From the NCBI GenBank assembly GCA_027019205.1, contig JALUWZ010000097.1, forward strand, positions 1 through 11,401: 11,401 nt of DNA, written 5' to 3'. A program made the translations under genes and the position numbers. This document shows, one piece after another, positions 6,008 through 11,401 of the stretch; the first letter of the stretch is position 1; each line of letters begins with the position of its first letter. The DNA comes from Emcibacter sp. Its GTDB lineage: Bacteria; Pseudomonadota; Alphaproteobacteria; Sphingomonadales; Emcibacteraceae. The notes below the pieces were generated by a model. It searched no databases. It saw nothing but the letters and a program-made list of their open reading frames with translations, and was not told the DNA's origin.

Positions 6008-9000
6008 CTATCGGTCTTTTGCGGCAAACTGTTTTTCCATGGCCTGCCGCCTGTTCCGGACGGCCCCGGGCGAGGATGAGGTGCGGGCAATCACCAGATA
6101 GGCGACCGGCACGATAAAAAGCGTAAAAATAGTGGCAATCGACACCCCGGAGATTATAACGATTCCCAACACAAAACGGGTTTCCGCCCCGGCACCATGG
6201 CCGACCACCAGGGCAACAGACCCCATGATGGTGGTAAAGGAGGTCATGACAATGGGCCGCAGCCTTTTGCGGGAGGATTCGCACAGGGCTTCCATAAATT
6301 CAACCCCCTGATCGCGCAGCTGATTGGCAAATTCAACGATCAGGATGCCGTTCTTGGTGGCAAGTCCGACCAGCATGATCAGGCCGATCTGGCTGTAGAT
6401 ATTTATGGTCTGCCCGGTAAGATAGAGACCAAGCAACGCGCCGAACATGGCGAAAGGCACCGTCAGCAGAATGACAAAGGGATGGCGGAAACTCTCAAAC
6501 TGCGCCGCCAGAACCAGAAAAACCGTCACCAGCGCCAGAATGAAGACAAAATAAATCGAATTGCCCGATTGTTTATAAGTTCTCGACTCGCCGTTAAAAT
6601 CAAAGCTCGCACTGGCCGGCAGGATGTCCCGGCTGGCCTGCTCCATAAAATCAAGCGCCTGTCCGAGCGCATAGCCCGGCTTCAGATTGGCGCTGATCGT
6701 GATCGACCGCATGCGGTTAAAGCGTTTCAGTCGGGGTGAGCTGGCGGTTTCCCGCAGCTTAACCAGATTGGACAGGGGGATCAGCAGCCCTGTCCGGTCG
6801 GATCGGACATAAATATTGGTCAAATCATTCGGGGTGCGGTTTTCCGACTTGGTCCCCTCCAGAATGACCGGATATTCTTCCCCCTGCCTGACATAGGTGG
6901 TCACCCGGCGCGAGCCAAGCATGGTTTCAAGGGTCCGGCCAATGGTAGAGACTGATACCCCGAGGTCCGCCGCCCGGACCATATCAATATCAACCAGCAG
7001 CTGAGGCTTGGTTGCCTTATAGTCGCTGTCGAGACCAATAAGGCCGGGGTTGTGACGGGTGCGGGCGATTATCAAATCCCGCCAGCGGGCCAGTTGTTTG
7101 TAATCGCTGCCCTGAAGGACGAACTGTACCGGTTTTCCTGCCCGACCGGCGATGCCGCGCGGCATGGAGACAAAGGCCCGGATACCCGGATGTCGGGCAA
7201 GTTTCTGCATAAGCTCGCCACGGATTTGCTGAGCGGATTGATTGCGTTTGTCCCAGGTTTTGAGCATGATAATGCCAAAGCCCGAATTGACCGAGGAGGC
7301 AACGCCGAAACGTGGCACCCGGGCAAGGACTGTTGTTGCCTTGCCCTCATCGACCAGTGACATCATGTCATCTTCAACTTTTTTCATCTGGCGCTTCATA
7401 TTATTGAAGCTGGTCCCTTCCGGGCCGGTGACGGAGACGAAAAGCCTGCCCTGATCCTCCAATGGCATGAATTCCCCCGGCAGGTCGCGGAACAGGCCAT
7501 AGGCAATGGCAATAATCGGAACAAGGCTGAGCAGAACCAGACCCGGCCTTTTAAACAGCCGTTTCAGGATGGCGAGATAGCCATTTTCGAGATAGCGCAG
7601 AAATTTCATGCCCTGGGCGTGGAAGCGGTTGCTGCCGCCTTCCTTTTTCAGGATACGCGAACAGAGCATCGGCGCCAGCGTCAGGGCGACAATGGAGGAG
7701 AAGCCGACCGCCGCCGCCATCGCCATGGCAAATTCGGTGAATAATCTTCCGGTTTCCCCCTCAATAAAAATGATCGGCACAAAAACAGCAATCAGCACAA
7801 GGGTGGTGGCAATCACCGCAAAGCCGACCTCGCGGGCGCCATAATAGGCGGCGAGCAGCGGCGGCTCGCCCCGGTCAATGCGCCGGTAGATATTCTCAAG
7901 CACCAGAATCGCATCATCCACCACAAGCCCGATCGACAGAATGAGCGCCAGCAGGGTCAGCAGATTGATCGAATATCCGGCCATATTGAGAAAAATAAAC
8001 GAGGCGGTGATTGATACCGGCACCGTGACGGCGGGGATAAACATCGCCCGCGCACTGCCGAGAAACAGGTAAATGACCAGCACCACCAGCCCCATGGCAA
8101 TGGCAAAGGTTTTATACACCTCGTGAATGGCGGATTCGATAAAGACCGACTGGTCCATAATCACTTCGAGCGCCGCCCCCGGCGGCAGGGTTTTATTGAT
8201 CACCCTGATCTCTTTTTTGATGGCCCGGGCCACGGCCAGACTGTTACCCTTGGATTGCTTGACAATGCCAAGCCCGATCATGAATTCCCGGTTGCCGCGC
8301 ATTTCGCTTCTGGTGTCCTCGGCACCCAGCTCAACCTTTGCCACATCACCCAGACGGGTCAGATGGCCATCGCGGGATTTGCGGATCACCAGCCGGGCAA
8401 AATCCCGGGCGGCGTTATATTTGCGGTCAATCCTGACGGTAAATTCCCGTTCGGTCGATTCGACCCGTCCGGCGGGCAGTTCGATATTTTCCGATCTCAG
8501 GGCCTGTTCCACATCATTGACGGTAATATTGCGCGCGGCCAGTTGCTGACGGTTGAGCCAGATCCGCATGGCATAGGTTTTGGAGCTGGTCCAGATGCGG
8601 GCCACCCCGTCAACCGAGGACAGGCGATCAACCAGAAAACGCTTGCCATAATCGGCAAGCTCCATCCGCGACATATTGGCTGATTTCAGCCGCAGCCACA
8701 TGATGGGCCGGTCATTGGTATCGACTTTGGAAATTTCCGGCGGGTCGGCTTCCTCCGGCAGCTTGTTCAGCAGGCGCGAGACCCGCTGGCGGACATCATT
8801 GGCCGCCGCATCAATATCCCGCTTGACGTTAAATTCGATGGTGATGTCGGACCGGCCATCCTGACTGGAGGATGACATGGTTTTGATGCCCTCGATACCG
8901 CTGATCTGATCCTCAATCAGCCGGGTGAGTTTGCTTTCGACAATCGCCGCAGAGGCCCCCCGGTAACTGGTTGAAACCGAGACCACCGGCGGATTGATGT

Positions 9001-9115
9001 CGGGATATTGCCGGAGCGGCAGGTCGATAAAGCTCATCACGCCAAAGGCCACCAGCAGCAGGCTGATGACGGTGGCGAAAACCGGACGGTCAATGGATAT
9101 ATCGGACAGGACCAC
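6008..9115 (-). CDS. RND efflux transporter, AcrB/HAE1 family permease
   Basis: This is the inner-membrane, proton-driven pump subunit of a tripartite efflux system. The 1035-residue length matches the AcrB family (about 1030-1050). The layout is complete: TM1 at about 10-30, a large periplasmic porter loop (about 31-335), TM2-6 (about 335-490), TM7 near 525-545, a second porter loop (about 546-850), and TM8-12 (about 850-1010). The proton-relay residues are present: D400 and D401 in GLVVDDAILVLENIYRR (TM4) and K921 in GLATKNGILIVEF (TM10). The N-terminal IDRPVFATVISLLLVAFG and LPLRQYPDINPP, and GAGAETR at 974-980, are family hallmarks. The start is GTG at 9115, three bases after the adaptor stop, with GGGGAG upstream, so translation is probably coupled. 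The substrate cannot be told from sequence. It resembles MexK/VexD-type pumps more than heavy-metal CusA types, as judged by motifs only. Confidence 0.96.
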   Translation of the reverse strand: MVLSDISIDRPVFATVISLLLVAFGVMSFIDLPLRQYPDINPPVVSVSTSYRGASAAIVESKLTRLIEDQISGIEGIKTMSSSSQDGRSDITIEFNVKRDIDAAANDVRQRVSRLLNKLPEEADPPEISKVDTNDRPIMWLRLKSANMSRMELADYGKRFLVDRLSSVDGVARIWTSSKTYAMRIWLNRQQLAARNITVNDVEQALRSENIELPAGRVESTEREFTVRIDRKYNAARDFARLVIRKSRDGHLTRLGDVAKVELGAEDTRSEMRGNREFMIGLGIVKQSKGNSLAVARAIKKEIRVINKTLPPGAALEVIMDQSVFIESAIHEVYKTFAIAMGLVVLVIYLFLGSARAMFIPAVTVPVSITASFIFLNMAGYSINLLTLLALILSIGLVVDDAILVLENIYRRIDRGEPPLLAAYYGAREVGFAVIATTLVLIAVFVPIIFIEGETGRLFTEFAMAMAAAVGFSSIVALTLAPMLCSRILKKEGGSNRFHAQGMKFLRYLENGYLAILKRLFKRPGLVLLSLVPIIAIAYGLFRDLPGEFMPLEDQGRLFVSVTGPEGTSFNNMKRQMKKVEDDMMSLVDEGKATTVLARVPRFGVASSVNSGFGIIMLKTWDKRNQSAQQIRGELMQKLARHPGIRAFVSMPRGIAGRAGKPVQFVLQGSDYKQLARWRDLIIARTRHNPGLIGLDSDYKATKPQLLVDIDMVRAADLGVSVSTIGRTLETMLGSRRVTTYVRQGEEYPVILEGTKSENRTPNDLTNIYVRSDRTGLLIPLSNLVKLRETASSPRLKRFNRMRSITISANLKPGYALGQALDFMEQASRDILPASASFDFNGESRTYKQSGNSIYFVFILALVTVFLVLAAQFESFRHPFVILLTVPFAMFGALLGLYLTGQTINIYSQIGLIMLVGLATKNGILIVEFANQLRDQGVEFMEALCESSRKRLRPIVMTSFTTIMGSVALVVGHGAGAETRFVLGIVIISGVSIATIFTLFIVPVAYLVIARTSSSPGAVRNRRQAMEKQFAAKDR

Positions 9116-9118
9116 GGG

Positions 9119-10189
9119 TTAACTCTCCCCGTTGGCGGCGTTATCCGCTTTCTGCAGGACGACCTTGCTGTTATCCTGTAGTTTGAGGGTGCCTTCGGTG
9201 ACTATCCTCTGACCAATTTTCAGGCCTTTGAGAATTTCAATCGCCCCTGGACGGCGGCGGCCAATGACGACGGTCTGCTGCCTGACATGGTTGTTTTTTT
9301 GCAGCAGGAAAACATATTTCTTGCGGGCGGTGGTGATCAGGGCTTCTTCGGGGATCATGATGGACCGGCTCTGATTTTTGATCAGGCTGACCCGCAGCAG
9401 CATCCCGGGCAGCAGTTTTCTGTTATCATTGGGAATAATCGCCCGGACGGTGACCGCACGGGAAACCGGATCGACCCGGCTGCCGATCTGGCTGACCTTT
9501 CCGGTAAAGGTAAATTTAGGATAGGCATCACTCCGGGCATGGATGGTCTGACCGGCCTTCAGCGTGGCGAGGAAGCCTTCCGGCACGGTAAAATCAAGCT
9601 TGATCACCGACAGATCATCCAGCGTGGTGATGACGGTCCCCGGCGTGACCAGCGCGCCGGTGCTGACCCGGCGCAGGCCGAGCTGACCGTCAAACGGCGC
9701 GACAATCCGGCGGTCGCGAAGGCGCGACTGGGCAACCTGCAGCTCTGCCCGGGCTTTTTTATAAAGGGTCCTCTGGTCCTCAAGCCGGGCCGTGGGCAGG
9801 GTACGGGCCTTGACCAGACCCTCGATGCGGGTAAGGTCGCGTTTGAGCTGTTCGGCATTGGCGATGGCTGACCGCAGATTGGCGCGCTCCTCGTCACTTT
9901 GCAGTTCAACCAGAATCCGGCCTTTCTTTACGGTCATGCCATCGGTAAAATTTATTCTGGCGATCTTGCCGGTTGTTGTCGCGGTAAGGTCAACAGATTC
10001 ATTGGCTCTGCTTGTCCCGAGCGCCTCAATCTTGTCGGTGAAAATATCAGAAATTACCGGGGCGACGACCACGGCAACCACCCGTGGACCGGGATTGAAA
10101 ACCGCCGTTGGCTTGTGGCGCTGACCGATATAATAAAGACCGCCAGCAGTCATAAGGATAAGGATGAGAACAAGAATTTTTTTTATCAT
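9119..10189 (-). CDS. RND efflux periplasmic adaptor (membrane fusion protein)
   Basis: This adaptor links the RND pump to an outer-membrane channel. The 356-residue product has an N-terminal membrane anchor (IKKILVLILILMTAGGLYYI) with no lipobox cysteine, so it is probably membrane-spanning rather than a lipoprotein. The split lipoyl-like domain is at about 65-97 (VDLTATTTGKIARINFTDGM, VKKGRILVEL) and 160-190 (RIVAPFDGQLGLRRVSTGAL, VTPGTVI). Between these lies a helical hairpin (about 98-157). A beta-barrel domain (about 195-270, including SRAVTVRAIIPNDNRKLLPG) and a membrane-proximal domain (about 275-345, beginning IMIPEEAL) follow. These are standard for VexC/MexH-type adaptors. Its stop is three bases before the transporter GTG, a normal adaptor-pump pair. 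The ribosome binding site is weak (AGG five bases before the ATG). The methyltransferase gene ends 54 bases upstream. Confidence 0.95.
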   Translation of the reverse strand: MIKKILVLILILMTAGGLYYIGQRHKPTAVFNPGPRVVAVVVAPVISDIFTDKIEALGTSRANESVDLTATTTGKIARINFTDGMTVKKGRILVELQSDEERANLRSAIANAEQLKRDLTRIEGLVKARTLPTARLEDQRTLYKKARAELQVAQSRLRDRRIVAPFDGQLGLRRVSTGALVTPGTVITTLDDLSVIKLDFTVPEGFLATLKAGQTIHARSDAYPKFTFTGKVSQIGSRVDPVSRAVTVRAIIPNDNRKLLPGMLLRVSLIKNQSRSIMIPEEALITTARKKYVFLLQKNNHVRQQTVVIGRRRPGAIEILKGLKIGQRIVTEGTLKLQDNSKVVLQKADNAANGES

Positions 10190-10243
10190 TTGTGCCTGTC
10201 CGGGGGGTTATTGATATCTTCCCGACTGTACGGTTAGATGGCC
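10190..10243. other. Short gap before the efflux adaptor
   Basis: These 54 bases contain a run of six G on the plus strand and no terminator hairpin. No convincing promoter is visible, so the efflux pair may be read from upstream of the methyltransferase or from a weak local promoter that I cannot define. Confidence 0.35.
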
Positions 10244-11017
10244 TCAGGAGTCAAACTGATTACCGGCAATGGCCGGTCTGTTCACATGTTTGTGACGAGG
10301 ATTATTCTGTTCGACCCTTGATCCGGTGGCGTAAATCTGTTTTTCAGCCTCGATAATCAGCACCCCGGCAAGGTTATGCCACCATCTTTGGCCGATAGTC
10401 TCAAGCGAGGACATCAGCGACAGCAGGGAGCGGCGCTTGAAGGGCGGCAGATGCAGGGCGGAAGTCGTTCTGATCGGCGTCAGCATATTGTCACTGAACA
10501 GCCGCCTGAGTTGCAGGGCGGAAAAGGGCGTGCCATGGCCAAACGGCGTGCGGTCCGTTCTGGCCCACAGGCCAAGGCGGTTCGGCACCACGACAATTAC
10601 CCGCCCGCCAGGGGCGAGGGTGCGCCAGACTTCGCGCAGCAGGGCGCGGCTTTCGGGGCTGTGTTCAAGGATATGAACCATTATAATCCGGTCGATGGCG
10701 GCATCTTTGACCGGCAGATTACCCTCATGGGCAAGGGCGGTCAGGTTACCCCGGTAGCGGTGGGTGCCGTCTTTTTCCGGATCACCGTTATAGCGCGGCC
10801 AGCGGATGACGCCCTGGGCGGCGGGCATGATGCTGATCACATGACGGGCGTGAGCGCGGAATATATCAAGGTAAGGCGGGGCATAGCCCAGCCCCATAAC
10901 ATCCATGCCGGTAATATCGGGCCATAATTTCCTGATCTGGCGGCGAATCAGCCGTGCCGTCACCCGCCCGGGGGCAGAATCATAAAAGGCTCTGAGATCA
11001 ACCACATCCTGAAACAT
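10244..11017 (-). CDS. Class I SAM-dependent methyltransferase
   Basis: This is a soluble methyltransferase-like protein of 257 residues from the ATG at 11017; a GTG lies directly upstream at 11020. AAGG at 11029-11026 is eight bases from the ATG and five from the GTG, so both are possible. The Rossmann signatures are VMGLGYAPPYL (about 40-50, in the place of the SAM-binding glycine loop), LPVKDAAIDRIIMVHILEH (about 101-119, motifs II to III), and LAPGGRVIVVVPNR after it. The C-terminal GVLIIEAEKQIYA is a conserved patch I recall from alphaproteobacterial homologues. The first motif lacks the usual DxGxGxG pattern, having only GLG, which raises the question of activity. No substrate can be assigned. 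It lies 55 bases after the reductase gene and 54 before the efflux adaptor; a functional link to either is not indicated. Confidence 0.88.
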   Translation of the reverse strand: MFQDVVDLRAFYDSAPGRVTARLIRRQIRKLWPDITGMDVMGLGYAPPYLDIFRAHARHVISIMPAAQGVIRWPRYNGDPEKDGTHRYRGNLTALAHEGNLPVKDAAIDRIIMVHILEHSPESRALLREVWRTLAPGGRVIVVVPNRLGLWARTDRTPFGHGTPFSALQLRRLFSDNMLTPIRTTSALHLPPFKRRSLLSLMSSLETIGQRWWHNLAGVLIIEAEKQIYATGSRVEQNNPRHKHVNRPAIAGNQFDS

Positions 11018-11072
11018 CACTTCCGCCTTGATATTAGGTTATAAGGTCAGGATAACGGATTTCAGGCCCGGT

Positions 11073-11401
11073 TTAAACCATATATTGGCCGCCGTTGATG
11101 GTCAGGGTCGCGCCGGTGATGAAGCTTGCGGCATCGGACACCAGATAACTGACGGCATCGGCGACTTCCTCTGCTTCGCCGAGGCGGCGCAGGGGGATGG
11201 CTTTAACGATCTTCGCAACTATTTCTTCCGGAACCGCCTTGACCATTTCGGTGGCGATATAGCCCGGGGCGATGGCATTGACCGTAATGCCGTATCTCGC
11301 CCCTTCCTGGGCCAGCGCCTTGACGAAACCAATGGCCCCGGCCTTGGCGGCAGAATAATTCACCTGTCCCATCTGGCCTTTCTGGCCATTGATTGAGCTG
11401 A
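11073..11401 (-). CDS. phaB: Acetoacetyl-CoA / 3-oxoacyl-ACP reductase, C-terminal part
   Basis: This is a short-chain dehydrogenase/reductase cut by the window edge; about 108 codons at the C-terminal end are present. The frame continues past the internal ATG at 11372 to the edge and reads SSINGQKGQMGQVNYSAAKA. This supplies the catalytic serine (second S, 13 residues before the tyrosine), tyrosine and lysine (YSAAK). EGARYGITVNAIAPGYIATE, PLRRLGEAEEVADAVSYL and the ending GGQYMV follow. The NGQKGQ and terminal NGGQY pattern resembles PhaB, the NADPH acetoacetyl-CoA reductase of polyhydroxybutyrate synthesis, more than FabG, but the two are close and the cofactor region is missing. No terminator is seen after the stop. 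Confidence 0.85.
   Translation of the reverse strand, partial: SSINGQKGQMGQVNYSAAKAGAIGFVKALAQEGARYGITVNAIAPGYIATEMVKAVPEEIVAKIVKAIPLRRLGEAEEVADAVSYLVSDAASFITGATLTINGGQYMV

Noticed and set aside
8123..8683. Plus-strand open frames within the RND transporter gene (also 6197-6739 and 7052-7360)
   Set aside because: They are antisense to a complete, motif-rich transporter; long shadow frames are expected in GC-biased coding DNA.
9287..9871. Plus-strand 194-codon frame opposite the efflux adaptor
   Set aside because: The translation is low in recognisable motifs and lies entirely within the intact adaptor gene.
10376..10927. Plus-strand 183-codon frame opposite the methyltransferase
   Set aside because: It is antisense to a gene with clear Rossmann motifs and has no supporting ribosome binding site or family similarity.
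11041..11062. GTTAT...ATAAC inverted repeat before the methyltransferase
   Set aside because: Five-base arms with a nine-base spacer in AT-rich DNA are expected by chance, and nothing else supports an operator.

Overview
The window reads as a chromosomal segment of an alphaproteobacterium with moderate GC content (judged by eye). This rests on the style of the proteins: a phenylacetate operon controlled by PaaX, a PhaB-type reductase ending in NGGQYMV, a methyltransferase of a type I recall as common in this class, and a MASE1 sensor kinase. The genus cannot be fixed from the sequence. Every gene I can support lies on the minus strand, so transcription runs from high to low coordinates.

Layout, in the direction of transcription: (1) 11401-11073, the C-terminal part of an acetoacetyl-CoA or 3-oxoacyl-ACP reductase of the SDR family. 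(2) 11017-10244, a class I SAM-dependent methyltransferase. (3) 10189-6008, an RND efflux pair: a periplasmic adaptor followed after 3 bases by a 1035-residue inner-membrane transporter. No outer-membrane channel gene is present. (4) 5912-3843, a membrane histidine kinase (MASE1, PAS, HisKA, HATPase) with a TTG start and a strong ribosome binding site. It has no response regulator beside it. (5) 3685-3362, a small exported PepSY-like protein, followed by a clear intrinsic terminator at 3313-3282. (6) 3185-2223, the phenylacetyl-CoA-responsive repressor PaaX. (7) 2124-10, paaA, paaB and paaC of the phenylacetyl-CoA epoxidase, with a possible paaD start in the last five bases of the window.

The best understood unit is paaX-paaABC. 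PaaA is the diiron catalytic subunit, PaaC its structural partner and PaaB a bridging subunit; together they epoxidise the aromatic ring of phenylacetyl-CoA. The AT-rich 98-base gap between paaX and paaA holds a plausible sigma70 promoter. An 8-mer, TGTATCAC, occurs upstream of that promoter inside a perfect 6-3-6 dyad that covers the paaX stop codon. The same 8-mer occurs again across the -10 of the likely paaX promoter. This is the strongest candidate for the PaaX operator and implies autoregulation.

The central part (pump, sensor kinase, PepSY-like protein) looks like an envelope-facing module, but the gaps of 95 and 157 bases leave open whether it is one transcript. No RNA genes, CRISPR arrays, insertion sequences or integrase-type genes were seen. 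No stretch over 300 bases lacks a gene; the largest gap is 176 bases. I do not see a clearly novel system. The most useful leads are the regulatory DNA of paaX and paaA and the kinase with its PepSY neighbour.
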